A stretch of DNA of 39,556 nucleotides from Opitutia bacterium. GTDB lineage: Bacteria; Verrucomicrobiota; Verrucomicrobiia; Opitutales; Seribacteraceae. The DNA lies in contig NZKY01000023.1 in the NCBI GenBank assembly GCA_002694035.1, positions 29,655 through 69,210 on the forward strand, in the 5' to 3' direction. Numbering within the stretch: position 1 is the first letter of the stretch; each line of letters starts with the position of its first letter. Under the pieces are notes generated by a model. It saw nothing but the letters and a program-made list of their open reading frames with translations. It searched no databases and was not told the origin of the DNA. Shown here one piece after another: positions 1 through 8,758 of the stretch. A program made the position numbers and the translations under genes.

Positions 1-1
1 C

Positions 2-1342
2 AGTGATCAAAGCATTAGTCTTAAAATAGATAACTCTGAGATAGATCGATCTAATACCGGTCTTAGGAATAGTTATTCAGAAGTTTTGAATAAAGCAACA
101 CCTGCAGTTGTAGCTGTTACAACTCAGCAAATGGTACGAAGGCTTTATCCTGGTACCTCAACAAATCCACGTGAAGAGTTTTTAAGGAGGTATTTTGGTC
201 TGCCAAGTTTAAATAGTCCACAAATCAAGGAGGAGATGGTTCCTGCAGGAATTGGTTCTGGAGTGATTGTCAGCCCCGAAGGTTATACTGTTACAAATGC
301 TCATGTGATAACAGATCCTAGAACTGGTCAATTAGTTCAAGAAGTTACAATTCAATTATCTGATAAAAAAGAATACCAAGCTCGTATTGTGGGCTTTGAT
401 CGTTCAACTGATGTTGCTGTCCTCAAAATTGAATCAAGCGAACCTTTACCTTTTGTATCAATTGCCGATAGCGATAATCTTGATGTTGGGGATATCGTCT
501 TTGCTGCAGGTAATCCTTTAGGGATTGGAATGACTGTAACGATGGGTATTATTTCTGCCACAAAAAGAAGTGAATTAGGTGTTTTGGATCAGGAGGGTTC
601 ATATGAGAATTTTATACAAACTGACGCTTCAATTAATAGAGGAAATTCAGGTGGTGCTCTTCTAGATACAAAAGGTAGATTAATTGGAATCAATACAGCC
701 ATAATCTCCCAAACTGGCTCAAGTATTGGTATTGGTTTAGCGATCCCTGTCAACATGGTTAGGAAAGTCCTGACAGATTTAGTTGAAAAAGGTGGTGTGA
801 TGCGCGGTTTCCTTGGAGTCGAATTACAAGCTTCTTCATTTGGCGAGCCTGGTGCAATAGTAGGTGCGATAGTTCCTGGAAGTGCGGCAGATCTTGCTAG
901 TATTAAATCAGGTGATCGTATCATCAAAGTTGGTGAAAAGTTTGTTGACTCCGTAAATCAATCAAGATTGGCAATATCTCAAACTACACCTGGAACTAGA
1001 TTGCCTATAGAATTGATCAGAGATGGGAAAAGATTAACGGTATTTGTTACATTAGATCTCTTAGGAGGAGTTAAGCGGATATCAATTCCCGGAATATCCT
1101 TAGAACCTCTTACCTCAGAAAATAGACTTAAATTCCAAATCCCAGCCAAGACTAAAGGTGTAATCGTTACTCAATCTACAGGGGAAGCAAAAACATTTAA
1201 GGAAGGAGTTGTAATTGTTGAAGTAAATGGATACCAAGTTAATTCAGTTCGCGAACTAGAAGAAAATATTCGAAAAGGAAGTAATCGGTTATATGTATGG
1301 TATAGGGATAAATATAGATTTTTATCCTACAGGGTCCCATAA
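2..1342 (+). CDS. HtrA/Deg-family periplasmic serine protease with PDZ domains (5' end outside window)
   Basis: A trypsin-fold protease of the DegP/HtrA family, expected to degrade or chaperone misfolded proteins in the periplasm. Counting from the internal TTG codon at 86, the catalytic triad is visible: His73 in TNAHVIT, Asp109 in TDVAVLKI and Ser188 in GNSGGAL. A PDZ domain follows (about 238-325), then a weaker second PDZ-like segment (about 340-418). The frame is open leftwards to the first base, with no stop, so the start and any signal peptide lie upstream. TTG-86 falls inside the protease domain's N-terminal region and is probably not the start. The gene ends 16 bp before the convergent pyrE stop. 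The family call is firm; DegP, DegQ and DegS subtypes cannot be separated here. Confidence 0.93.
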   Translation, partial: SDQSISLKIDNSEIDRSNTGLRNSYSEVLNKATPAVVAVTTQQMVRRLYPGTSTNPREEFLRRYFGLPSLNSPQIKEEMVPAGIGSGVIVSPEGYTVTNAHVITDPRTGQLVQEVTIQLSDKKEYQARIVGFDRSTDVAVLKIESSEPLPFVSIADSDNLDVGDIVFAAGNPLGIGMTVTMGIISATKRSELGVLDQEGSYENFIQTDASINRGNSGGALLDTKGRLIGINTAIISQTGSSIGIGLAIPVNMVRKVLTDLVEKGGVMRGFLGVELQASSFGEPGAIVGAIVPGSAADLASIKSGDRIIKVGEKFVDSVNQSRLAISQTTPGTRLPIELIRDGKRLTVFVTLDLLGGVKRISIPGISLEPLTSENRLKFQIPAKTKGVIVTQSTGEAKTFKEGVVIVEVNGYQVNSVRELEENIRKGSNRLYVWYRDKYRFLSYRVP

Positions 1343-1358
1343 TTGAGAAGAAAGCGCA

Positions 1359-1934
1359 TTAGCTACCTGGCTTAGTGGCAGGTACAACTCTAATATTGGG
1401 AGGTATTTCTGAAGGTTTGTAGGTCGGGAATTGTAATTTTAATAAAGCCTGAAAAGGAACCTTAAACTCAATTTCATCAGTACTTCTATCAACTAATGAA
1501 GTAACACCAATTATTTCACAATCGGTTTTATTTAAAATATCGAGTGCTTCTTTCACGCGGCCACCTTTGGTAACAACATCTTCTACCAATAACACCTTAT
1601 CAGCGATGCTAAGAGAGAAATTTCTTCTCAAGGCCAGGCGATCGTCAACTTTTTCAAGAAATATAAATCTACAATTTAATTGCCTTGCAACTTCTTGGCC
1701 AATAACCAGTCCGCCCATCGCGGGAGAAACAATAAGATTAGGCATTATTGAAAAATTTAATTTTTTAATTAATAACTCAGCGAGTCTCGTGACTTTGTCC
1801 ATATACTGGCAAACTTGAGCACATTGAAAAAAGTGTTCACTGTGCATGCCAGAACGTAATATAAAGTGACCCGACAAGAGTGCCTTTGATTCCTTAAATA
1901 TTTGCAAAACTTCATTGTCAGAATTTGTTTCCAT
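1359..1934 (-). CDS. pyrE: Orotate phosphoribosyltransferase
   Basis: Converts orotate and PRPP to orotidine 5'-phosphate in cytosolic de novo pyrimidine synthesis. The N-terminal GHFILRSGMHSEHFFQCAQV resembles the OPRT substrate-binding segment, and VLLVEDVVTKGGRVKEA is the PRPP-binding loop typical of type I phosphoribosyltransferases. I place the start at the ATG at 1932-1934 (191 aa). The frame extends two codons further to a TTG at 1940, but the ATG is more plausible. No Shine-Dalgarno is visible. It is a single gene, convergent with the HtrA gene. Length and motifs are normal for the family. Confidence 0.92.
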   Translation of the reverse strand: METNSDNEVLQIFKESKALLSGHFILRSGMHSEHFFQCAQVCQYMDKVTRLAELLIKKLNFSIMPNLIVSPAMGGLVIGQEVARQLNCRFIFLEKVDDRLALRRNFSLSIADKVLLVEDVVTKGGRVKEALDILNKTDCEIIGVTSLVDRSTDEIEFKVPFQALLKLQFPTYKPSEIPPNIRVVPATKPGS

Positions 1935-1986
1935 ATTCAATGTAGTTTAATGTTTGGTAATGGTTAATCTGATTGACTTCAAATAT

Positions 1987-3393
1987 TTAATTCCAGCCTA
2001 AATTGATTTCAGGACCAATAGCATTTAATTTCATAGTGACAACTCGAAGTTTTTCTTGAGACTCTTCTATTGTTTTCTCTAAATCAGTTCTTTGCTTAAC
2101 TAAATTGGAAAATGCGTCTTGATATTTTTGAGAAGCTTTGAAGTTATCAATTTTAGATCGATAAACTGCTCCGTCTTTGTCGAATTTGCTTTTACATTTT
2201 GAGCAACAAAAAGCAATTTTACGACCTTCAAAAATAGAAATTGAAGAGTTGTTTATGGGTTTATTTGCAACAGGGCATGTTGTGTTTATTGGTTTTTTGT
2301 CAGATGTATTAATATTCTGAGCTGAAAGTTGTTTTTCCAGTTCGGTTATCTTTAAATTTTTAATTGAGGTGATATCCGTAATTGAAGATTGAACTTTTTC
2401 CTTTTGTTTAAGGAGGCTGTCGTAATTGCTACCATTAGCGAAGTGTTCTTTTAGTAAATCAACTCCATCTTGAGTAAATTTAGTTTTCCATAAGAATATT
2501 TTTTTAAGTTTAGTGAGTTTTTTAAAACTATCTACAGAAGAATTTGAAACATTTGTTCCATATAAATTAAGATATGTGAGTTCACTAAGTTTGGAAAGAT
2601 GAGATGATGATCTATCAGAAATTCTGGTATTCTCTAGATGTAGGCGGGTTAATAGTTTTAACTTTGAAATCGTTACCATAGAATCATCTGATATACTTGT
2701 TCTTGCTAGATTTAGCCATAGTAGTTGTTGTGAAAGGGGTTCTAGTAATTTCAACTCTTTATCAGTGAATTTTTTTCCTAAGTATGATGCATTTACATAA
2801 AGTGCATTAGTATTTTGAGCGATGGGCATTGCAAGAATTCCCAAATCCTTTAGTTGATTTAGGGCCTCAGTTTTAGCGGCAGGAACCTCAGGTAGTTGAG
2901 GGCGCAAGGCGACGGCTTTAGAAATAATTTTCTTTGGCATATTATTAAAAATATGTTCGGCAGCAGTCTTCGTCGCTTCATCAAGTTCAGATACAAGTAA
3001 ATCAAAAGATGCACCCATTTTTATCCATGCTTGCATAACTGCAAGTTCTTGTGAGGTGACTGGGTTATAATGATCTTCATCTTCAAGTGGGGGCATCGCT
3101 TCCTCATCACCTTTTGGAAGGGTAATTCTAAATATAAGTTCACTGGCAGTTGCATCGCCTTTGATAACAATATCTTCGCCTGCCCCAGTTCCTCCCTTTA
3201 GAAAATCTTCTTTAGTATGTAGCCTAAGTTTTCCTTTATTCTTTTCGGCTCCATGACATTCAAGGCATTTTGCATCAAAAATTGGCTGGATAATATTATC
3301 GTAAATATTTTTAGATAAGTTTTTATTTTCAGCCTTAAGTGAAATATTAATCACGAAACAAAAAAGAAAAAGTGAATAAATTTGAATTTTCAT
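1987..3393 (-). CDS. Exported cytochrome c-domain protein with leucine-rich repeats and C-terminal YHS/TRASH-like Cys cluster
   Basis: Taken from the ATG at 3393 (468 aa), which starts a signal peptide (MKIQIYSLFLFCFVINIS...); the six codons upstream begin with TTG. Residues about 32-130 form a PVC-type cytochrome c domain with CLECH (Cys43, Cys46, His47) and a MPP motif at Met100 as likely distal haem ligand. Residues about 180-320 are leucine-rich repeats of the 'xxLxxLxLxxTxIsD' type. Residues about 373-404 hold CP...FCCSKC, a treble-clef-like YHS/TRASH metal-binding pattern (Cys373, 396, 397, 400). A charged, probably coiled-coil helix ends the protein. It is presumably periplasmic, with haem attached after export. 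The domain order is read from sequence; the function is unknown. Electron transfer or metal sensing at the envelope is only a guess. Confidence 0.8.
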   Translation of the reverse strand: MKIQIYSLFLFCFVINISLKAENKNLSKNIYDNIIQPIFDAKCLECHGAEKNKGKLRLHTKEDFLKGGTGAGEDIVIKGDATASELIFRITLPKGDEEAMPPLEDEDHYNPVTSQELAVMQAWIKMGASFDLLVSELDEATKTAAEHIFNNMPKKIISKAVALRPQLPEVPAAKTEALNQLKDLGILAMPIAQNTNALYVNASYLGKKFTDKELKLLEPLSQQLLWLNLARTSISDDSMVTISKLKLLTRLHLENTRISDRSSSHLSKLSELTYLNLYGTNVSNSSVDSFKKLTKLKKIFLWKTKFTQDGVDLLKEHFANGSNYDSLLKQKEKVQSSITDITSIKNLKITELEKQLSAQNINTSDKKPINTTCPVANKPINNSSISIFEGRKIAFCCSKCKSKFDKDGAVYRSKIDNFKASQKYQDAFSNLVKQRTDLEKTIEESQEKLRVVTMKLNAIGPEINLGWN

Positions 3394-3470
3394 ATTACAG
3401 TTGGGTAACAAAGATTACTTAATAATATATAATTAAAGAATTAAATCTAAGGCAAGTTGAACTAAAGATT

Positions 3471-3746
3471 ATGAGAACATTTGTTGATTGGAGTAAAGAA
3501 CTATGGTTTGCCTTGTTATTTTTGTGCCTTGGTTTTACCGTATGGCCATTGATGGTCTATTATTTGTTACAATATTTGGAATTTAGCTTTTTTGTTAATC
3601 TCTCTTTGAGGTTTTGGGCAGAGGAGGTTGTTTATGGTCCACTTTCGACATTCAATTTCCGTCTTTTCGCCAGCTTGCTTTTTCTTTGCACGCCTTACAT
3701 TATTGTGAATTTAATTAGATTATTACTTTTTTTATCTAGACGGTAA
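3471..3746 (+). CDS. Small two-helix membrane protein, unknown function
   Basis: A 91-aa protein I do not recognise. It has hydrophobic segments at about residues 11-32 (LWFALLFLCLGFTVWPLMVY) and 65-89, which look like two transmembrane helices. It ends in RR, and the loop between the helices carries an acidic pair (AEEVVYGP). It lies 77 bp from the divergent cytochrome/LRR gene, and its 3' end overlaps the convergent ABC exporter gene by 11 bp. The hydrophobic pattern, ATG start and filling of an otherwise empty gap support a real gene, but homologues are needed to be sure. Confidence 0.6.
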   Translation: MRTFVDWSKELWFALLFLCLGFTVWPLMVYYLLQYLEFSFFVNLSLRFWAEEVVYGPLSTFNFRLFASLLFLCTPYIIVNLIRLLLFLSRR

Positions 3747-5505
3747 TAATTTCTTCAGTTTGTATATAACTCCTTTGGTGTTTGTAAAATTTTGCGTATG
3801 CTCCATTTTTTGAAATCAATTCTGAATGGCTTCCTTTTTCTAAAATTTTGCCATTATTGAGAAAAATTATTTGATCCGCATTTCTTATCGTACTTAATCT
3901 GTGTGCAATAATGAGGGTTGTGCGGTTTTTAATAAAGTCATCTAATGTTTTTTGAATTTCCCACTCTGTTTCGACATCGACACTGGAGGTTGCTTCATCA
4001 AGGATTAAAATCGGAGGGAATTTTAAAATTGCTCTAGCTAAGGTGAGTCTTTGTTTTTCACCCATGCTTAGCCTAACTCCTCTTTCCCCAATGAGAGTTT
4101 CAAGCCCAAGAGGAAGTTCATTTACAAAATTCCAGGCCTTTGCGTTTTTTAAAGATAAAATTAATTCATCATCTGTTGAATTTGGTGAAGCTAATAAGAG
4201 GTTTTGCTTAATGGTTGTATCGAATAAAAAAGGATCTTGTGATACAATGCCTATATTGTTTCTTAATTCGCTAAGAGAAACGTTTTTGATATTTGTTCTT
4301 CCTATTAAAATTTCCCCTTCAACAACATCGTAATATCTTAATACTAAATTTGCTAAAGTAGATTTTCCTGAACCTGTTGGTCCAACGAGGGCGGTTGTTG
4401 ATCCATTTTTTAATGAAAAGTCTAGCGTATGAATGAGGGATTTTTTTGAATCGTAAGAAAAAGATACATTTTTAAACTGAATTGAATGATCGGATTTTGG
4501 AAATGCTTTTACACTAATTGGATCATTGATAATAACTTCCTCATCAAGTATTTCAAAAACTCTTTCCCCCGATGCTTTTCCAGCAGCAATCATATTATTA
4601 ATTGAAACAAGCTGCCTAACAGGTTCGTAGAACATATTTGCATATAAGAGAAACGCGAAAAATTGACCGGTTGTGAAAGATGGATCTGTTTCTAGGAGAT
4701 ATGCCCCCATCCCAACAACGGCGATAATTCCAAGCGATGATGTAAAGCTGGCACTTGGACCCTGAATTGACCATCTAAACATTGCTTTTAATGAGCGTTT
4801 TTGTAATTCTTGGCTACATTTAAGAAACCTTTCTTGCTCCCTCTTTTCGAGATTAAATGAATGAATAAGTCGATTACCCTGTATATCTTCAACTAATAAA
4901 GAATTGAGATCTCCAGAAGCTTCCCTGACAGCCCTCCAATTTTTTTTAGAGATTTTGGCATAACGAATTGCCATAATCATTAGAATAGGCAGTGGTATGA
5001 AAACTAAAATCGCTAGTCTAGGTTCTTGAATAAACATCATGATTGTAACACCAATTAAGGTAAGGATTGCAATTACGCCCTGTTCGGTTCCATCAAGAAT
5101 TGCCCGCTCTACATTTTGTACATCTTCAACAACCCTAGAAGCTATATCACCACTTTTTCGCTTGTCATAAAAAGTTACTGGCAATTTTAACAACTTATCG
5201 TGTAAACATTTCCTAATTTTTAAAATTACTTTTTGCTCAAGCTTGTTGTTTACTCTGATTCTAAAGCAATTAAAAATTTCTTTTGCTAAAAAAAGGCTTC
5301 CAATAATAACTATTCCAAGATAAAAATTGCTTAGATTTTCGATTCCTTCCATAAAGATTTGATCCAAAACCTTTTGAATTGCTGATGGAACTAGAACCGA
5401 AAGAACGGTCATTACAAAAGCTAAAAATAGAGTTAAAAAAAATAAAAATTTATGCTCAAAAAGATAAATAGATATTCTTCTAATTACTTTTGTTTCTGAT
5501 TTCAT
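3736..5505 (-). CDS. ABC exporter, MsbA-like half transporter (membrane and ATPase domains fused)
   Basis: A 589-aa ABCB/MsbA-type exporter from the ATG at 5503-5505; a TTG at 5550 would add 15 residues and reach into the divergent DUF5069 start region. The N-terminal half is a six-helix ABC transmembrane domain. The C-terminal ATPase domain has Walker A GPTGSGKST (about 375-383), signature LSMGEKQRL (about 479), Walker B ILILDEATSS and the H-loop IIAHRLS. The signature is LSMGE instead of LSGGQ, a tolerated variant in this family. It probably works as an inner-membrane homodimer exporting a lipid or hydrophobic substrate, but substrate cannot be told from sequence. No partner half-transporter is adjacent. 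Confidence 0.9.
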   Translation of the reverse strand: MKSETKVIRRISIYLFEHKFLFFLTLFLAFVMTVLSVLVPSAIQKVLDQIFMEGIENLSNFYLGIVIIGSLFLAKEIFNCFRIRVNNKLEQKVILKIRKCLHDKLLKLPVTFYDKRKSGDIASRVVEDVQNVERAILDGTEQGVIAILTLIGVTIMMFIQEPRLAILVFIPLPILMIMAIRYAKISKKNWRAVREASGDLNSLLVEDIQGNRLIHSFNLEKREQERFLKCSQELQKRSLKAMFRWSIQGPSASFTSSLGIIAVVGMGAYLLETDPSFTTGQFFAFLLYANMFYEPVRQLVSINNMIAAGKASGERVFEILDEEVIINDPISVKAFPKSDHSIQFKNVSFSYDSKKSLIHTLDFSLKNGSTTALVGPTGSGKSTLANLVLRYYDVVEGEILIGRTNIKNVSLSELRNNIGIVSQDPFLFDTTIKQNLLLASPNSTDDELILSLKNAKAWNFVNELPLGLETLIGERGVRLSMGEKQRLTLARAILKFPPILILDEATSSVDVETEWEIQKTLDDFIKNRTTLIIAHRLSTIRNADQIIFLNNGKILEKGSHSELISKNGAYAKFYKHQRSYIQTEEIITV

Positions 5506-5543
5506 AAATGTAAGCAAAATTATAACAATCAATTTTTTATACT

Positions 5544-6005
5544 TTGACAAACTCTGAACTTAATTCAGGTATTGGACCCACAGGTGAAACACTTTATGAC
5601 CTGCCATCCCCGTACATAGCCCATCCATTTGGCTTACTCCATCTGCCTCGTTTTATAGCTAAAATTAAAAAGCACCTGAAAAATGAATTACCTTCAAGTT
5701 ATCAACGAAATTTTACTAAGGGGTTTGATGGTTTTTTATGTCTGCATTTAGGTATTAGCCCTGATGATGTAATTGATTGTGTTCGAGATGCTAAATCTGA
5801 TGAAGATTTAAATACCAAATTAAAAGTTTTATTTCCAGCAAAGTTGAATGCTCATATTTGGAATCGAAAAGTCGTGCAAATGGGAATGTCTGATATGGCA
5901 TTTGAGAAACTTCAAGAGGTTAAATCGAACCTAGACGCCAAAGATCGTTCTGACTTGCGATCTTTCGCTGACATCATTGATTTTGATGAAGGTCGAATCG
6001 ATTGA
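5544..6005 (+). CDS. DUF5069 domain protein
   Basis: A 153-aa soluble protein matching my recollection of DUF5069, a family common in Verrucomicrobiota and Planctomycetota: an N-terminal HLPRFIAKIKKHL segment, a central FTKGFDGFLCLHLGI segment, and a C-terminal part ending in a 'DxxDFDEGRI'-like tail. No catalytic residues are known to me and the function is undescribed. The start is TTG at 5544; no in-frame ATG lies upstream of it, and the GPTGETLYDLPSPY segment that follows looks conserved. It is divergent from the ABC exporter by 38 bp and ends 2 bp before the convergent phosphatase gene. Confidence 0.75.
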   Translation: MTNSELNSGIGPTGETLYDLPSPYIAHPFGLLHLPRFIAKIKKHLKNELPSSYQRNFTKGFDGFLCLHLGISPDDVIDCVRDAKSDEDLNTKLKVLFPAKLNAHIWNRKVVQMGMSDMAFEKLQEVKSNLDAKDRSDLRSFADIIDFDEGRID

Positions 6006-6007
6006 AA

Positions 6008-7453
6008 TTAAATTCTTTTTACGGATAAGAGAGTGATGTCATCTCGCTCTCCAGTAATTGAAGAAAAACTTTCTAGTTTTTTGATAACAGAGGTGTTAAA
6101 CGAGTAGGGGTTCTGACTTGCAGATTCTTTTAGCAATTCGCATAAACGCTCTAACCCAAATTCTTCATCTGTTTGGTTCTGAAATTCTGTTACTCCATCT
6201 GTGTACAAAGTAAGAAAATCTCCCTTTTTAAAATCACAGGTTTTATCTTCAATCACTTCCTCAAAAAGATCGGACGGAACCATGCCAAGAGCCATACCAT
6301 TTCCCTTTAAGGTTTCTATTTGATAATTATTATTTTTATCAAGCCTTGCAAGAACTGCAGGTTCATGACCAGCACGTGCGTAAGTAATTTTGTCAAGTTG
6401 TATATCAATAATTGCAAGAGTAAGCGTTATAAACATATCTTCACGAATTCTCTCTTCCATATCTTTATTCAGATCAGACAGAATTTGCTTTGGGGTTTTT
6501 CCTTTTCTCACATAATGCCTTAAATTGGTCTGGCATAACGCCATAAGTAGAGATGCCGGTACTCCTTTACCTGAAACATCGGCAACAGAAACTGCGAATT
6601 TAGATGAAGATAATTTGTAAAAGTCATAAAAATCGCCACTTACTTGAGAGGAGGGAATATATTGAGTGTCGATTTCTAAACCTTTAAATGCGGGTGATTC
6701 TTTAGCAAGAAAGAGTTCTTGTACATCTTTTGCAAGTGCAAGGTCAGTATCCATCCTTGATTTTTCTAAGCGTAGATTCATGGCATCTGAATTTTTTATT
6801 GCCAATGCTGACTGTTCAGCGAGTGAATTAACGAGCGACAAATCCGTTATACTGAATGGTAACCCGTTTGCGGGATTTGCAACCACAAGAACTCCTATTA
6901 TCTGATCATCGTGAATTAAGGGAGAATAAATAAGAGAACGAAGAACAAGAGATGGGTCATCATGTTGGGTAATTCTTGGATCATTATTGGCGTTAGGTAC
7001 AAAAACCGATTTTCCTGTCTTGGCAACTTCACCAACAATGCCTTCGCCACTTTCTAAAATTTCAGAAGCAAGAATCTTTTCCAAAAAACTAGCTCGTGTA
7101 CTTGAAGATTTACTAGATAGAGACTTTAGTTTTCTTTGCGGAGGAAAAAGGCCTTCAGTTACAATGCTTTCAAGGCGCCCATTTTCTTTTTTTTCATAAA
7201 TGCAGGAACTCATCGCACCTGTAGTTGCTACAGCAGTATGAGCTATCCTTTGATAGAGTTCTTTTCTACCTACACCCTCCCCTATAGCAAGGGCAAGGTT
7301 ATGCATAAAGTTAACAACGATTTCCTTTTCCTGCTGAAGTTTAATTTTTTGATCCTTCAGAAGGGTTGCTTCTTTTTTGGCTTTACTACTGGAGTAAATC
7401 CAAAGAAAAATACCAACGAGTAATCCTGTAAGGAGATAAATCGTTGAGCTCAT
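6008..7453 (-). CDS. Membrane-anchored GAF-SpoIIE (PP2C-type) serine phosphatase, RsbU-like
   Basis: A 481-aa signalling phosphatase. Residues 4-22 are one membrane helix, followed by a coiled coil (about 24-48), a GAF sensor domain (about 50-215), a linker helix, and a C-terminal SpoIIE/PP2C phosphatase domain (about 245-480). Metal-binding aspartates appear in SGDFYDFY, ADVSGKGVPASLLMA and YTDGVTEF. Such enzymes dephosphorylate a STAS-domain antagonist protein in partner-switching systems that control a sigma factor or other output. The gene immediately upstream on the same strand (12 bp gap) encodes a STAS protein, the likely substrate. No RsbW-type kinase is in the window. A weak AGGA lies about 10 bases before the ATG. 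Confidence 0.9.
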   Translation of the reverse strand: MSSTIYLLTGLLVGIFLWIYSSSKAKKEATLLKDQKIKLQQEKEIVVNFMHNLALAIGEGVGRKELYQRIAHTAVATTGAMSSCIYEKKENGRLESIVTEGLFPPQRKLKSLSSKSSSTRASFLEKILASEILESGEGIVGEVAKTGKSVFVPNANNDPRITQHDDPSLVLRSLIYSPLIHDDQIIGVLVVANPANGLPFSITDLSLVNSLAEQSALAIKNSDAMNLRLEKSRMDTDLALAKDVQELFLAKESPAFKGLEIDTQYIPSSQVSGDFYDFYKLSSSKFAVSVADVSGKGVPASLLMALCQTNLRHYVRKGKTPKQILSDLNKDMEERIREDMFITLTLAIIDIQLDKITYARAGHEPAVLARLDKNNNYQIETLKGNGMALGMVPSDLFEEVIEDKTCDFKKGDFLTLYTDGVTEFQNQTDEEFGLERLCELLKESASQNPYSFNTSVIKKLESFSSITGERDDITLLSVKRI

Positions 7454-7465
7454 GTGAACATGATC

Positions 7466-7960
7466 CTATTGATCATTTTTTTGCTCGAGATAGTTGACAA
7501 CATCACGGAAAATTTTGGAGTTTTTTTCGTTTAGTTCGAGCAATGTTTTATGTGCTTTATAAATTTCTTTTGATGACTCAGAAGAGTTTTCACTCTCACC
7601 TTTTAGCTCCTCCAATTGCTTAACATTATTTATCAAAGCAGAGCTTACATTTGCAATCTTATGGATTCCTAGATTTTGTACTGTTTCAAGATTTCGCCCG
7701 CTTAAATTAACGAGATTGAGACAATCATTATTGGAGGATTTGCTAAGTTCCAATGCCAACCCAACAAGAATACCCAGAAAGGTACTATCTGCTCCTGAGC
7801 AATGCTGAAAATCAACAACAAATTTTGTACAACCTTCCGAAATCATATTTTCAATAAATTTCCTTAACGGTGCACAATTGAGATATGATGCACGATTTTT
7901 TATGCACACATATACCTCTTCATTTGATGTACAAACTTGGTATGAAGAATCTTTATTCAT
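7466..7960 (-). CDS. STAS-domain (anti-anti-sigma-like) protein with C-terminal helix
   Basis: A 164-aa protein. Residues about 8-110 match the STAS fold of SpoIIAA/RsbV: FVVDFQHCSGADSTFLGIL contains the conserved Asp-Ser (Asp58, Ser59), where Ser59 is the likely phosphorylation site. Residues about 115-164 are charged and predicted helical (E/K/S-rich), which is longer than a minimal RsbV of about 110 aa. It is followed after 12 bp by the SpoIIE-type phosphatase, so the two probably form one operon and one partner-switching module. The output (sigma factor, cyclase or envelope process) is not visible here. Confidence 0.85.
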   Translation of the reverse strand: MNKDSSYQVCTSNEEVYVCIKNRASYLNCAPLRKFIENMISEGCTKFVVDFQHCSGADSTFLGILVGLALELSKSSNNDCLNLVNLSGRNLETVQNLGIHKIANVSSALINNVKQLEELKGESENSSESSKEIYKAHKTLLELNEKNSKIFRDVVNYLEQKNDQ

Positions 7961-8003
7961 TAATGAAGTTTCAATCTAAGATTTTCATATAGTAGATCCA
8001 TTT

Positions 8004-8029
8004 CTAAAATACAGCTTTCTGAATTTTAG
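8004..8029. repeat. Hairpin-forming inverted repeat upstream of the STAS-phosphatase operon
   Basis: CTAAAAT at 8004-8010 pairs with ATTTTAG at 8023-8029. Inside, CAG at 8012-8014 pairs with CTG at 8019-8021 around a CTTT loop, leaving one A/A mismatch. It lies 44 bp upstream of the STAS start codon and about 110 bp past the peroxiredoxin stop. There is no T-run on either strand, so it is not a classical intrinsic terminator. It may be an operator or an RNA-stabilising hairpin. Confidence 0.4.
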
Positions 8030-8058
8030 AATAATCATATTACAATTTTTTAAATCAT

Positions 8059-8083
8059 TTTTTACAAATCTTATCTGTAAAAA
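8059..8083. repeat. AT-rich inverted repeat downstream of the peroxiredoxin gene
   Basis: TTTTTACA (8059-8066) and TGTAAAAA (8076-8083) form a perfect 8-bp inverted repeat with a 9-base spacer. It sits between the peroxiredoxin stop and the STAS operon. The stem has little G/C, so a terminator role is doubtful; this could equally be chance in an AT-rich gap. Confidence 0.3.
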
Positions 8084-8138
8084 TCTCTAAATATGAGGAA
8101 GTTATGCAAGTTAACGATATTGATAGTTAATTAATAAA

Positions 8139-8606
8139 CTAGATTGAAGATTTTATGGCATCAAAATCTGGCAATTGTTTGGGATCATCTGAACAAAATG
8201 AAAAAACAATTTCACCAGTTTTTGAAACAACAAAAGCTGAACGTTTACTGACTCCTTTGTAGCCAATGAAATCTTCATATAAAACTCCATATGCTGACGA
8301 AACTTCCTTGTTAAAGTCACTTAATAAAGGAAAGTTAAGATTTTCTTTGAGTGACATTGCCTCTTGAGCAAAAGGACTATCCACGCTTATCCCATATACC
8401 TTGGCATTAAGACTTGAATATGATGCAATGTCGTCTCGAATTGAGCAGGTTTCTTCTGTACAAACTCCAGTGAAGGCAAATGGGAAAAAAAACAAAACAA
8501 CGGAGGACTGATTGAGGTGATCAGAAAGTGAAACATCAGAAAGGCCATCTGGAGTCTTTGTTTTAAGAGTGAAATTTGGGGCGGTTGTTCCAATGGATAG
8601 AGTCAT
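8139..8606 (-). CDS. Peroxiredoxin (AhpC/TSA family, AhpE/Bcp-like)
   Basis: A 155-aa thiol peroxidase reducing H2O2 or organic hydroperoxides in the cytosol. The peroxidatic site is FPFAFTGVCTEETC, with Cys49 in the TxxC motif and a second Cys at position 54, spaced as in 1-Cys/atypical 2-Cys Bcp and AhpE types. There is no signal peptide. The start is the ATG at 8604-8606, as SIGTTAPNFTL is the usual family N-terminus. It is divergent from tyrS across a 152-bp gap. The reductant partner is unknown. Confidence 0.9.
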   Translation of the reverse strand: MTLSIGTTAPNFTLKTKTPDGLSDVSLSDHLNQSSVVLFFFPFAFTGVCTEETCSIRDDIASYSSLNAKVYGISVDSPFAQEAMSLKENLNFPLLSDFNKEVSSAYGVLYEDFIGYKGVSKRSAFVVSKTGEIVFSFCSDDPKQLPDFDAIKSSI

Positions 8607-8758
8607 TTTAAAATATTGTTTGTATGTTAAATTAAATATAAATTAGGTAACGAGGTTAAGATTGAAAGCAAGCGGAATTCTCCTGCTTCTAAAATTAATT
8701 TAAAATCTGTACTCGATGTACAAAATCTTTTGTTTATGTTTGAATTGATATTATCAAA

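Noticed and set aside
8059-8083. Intrinsic terminator of the peroxiredoxin gene
   Set aside because: The stem is almost all A/T and no U-run follows on the minus strand, so it is listed only as an inverted repeat.
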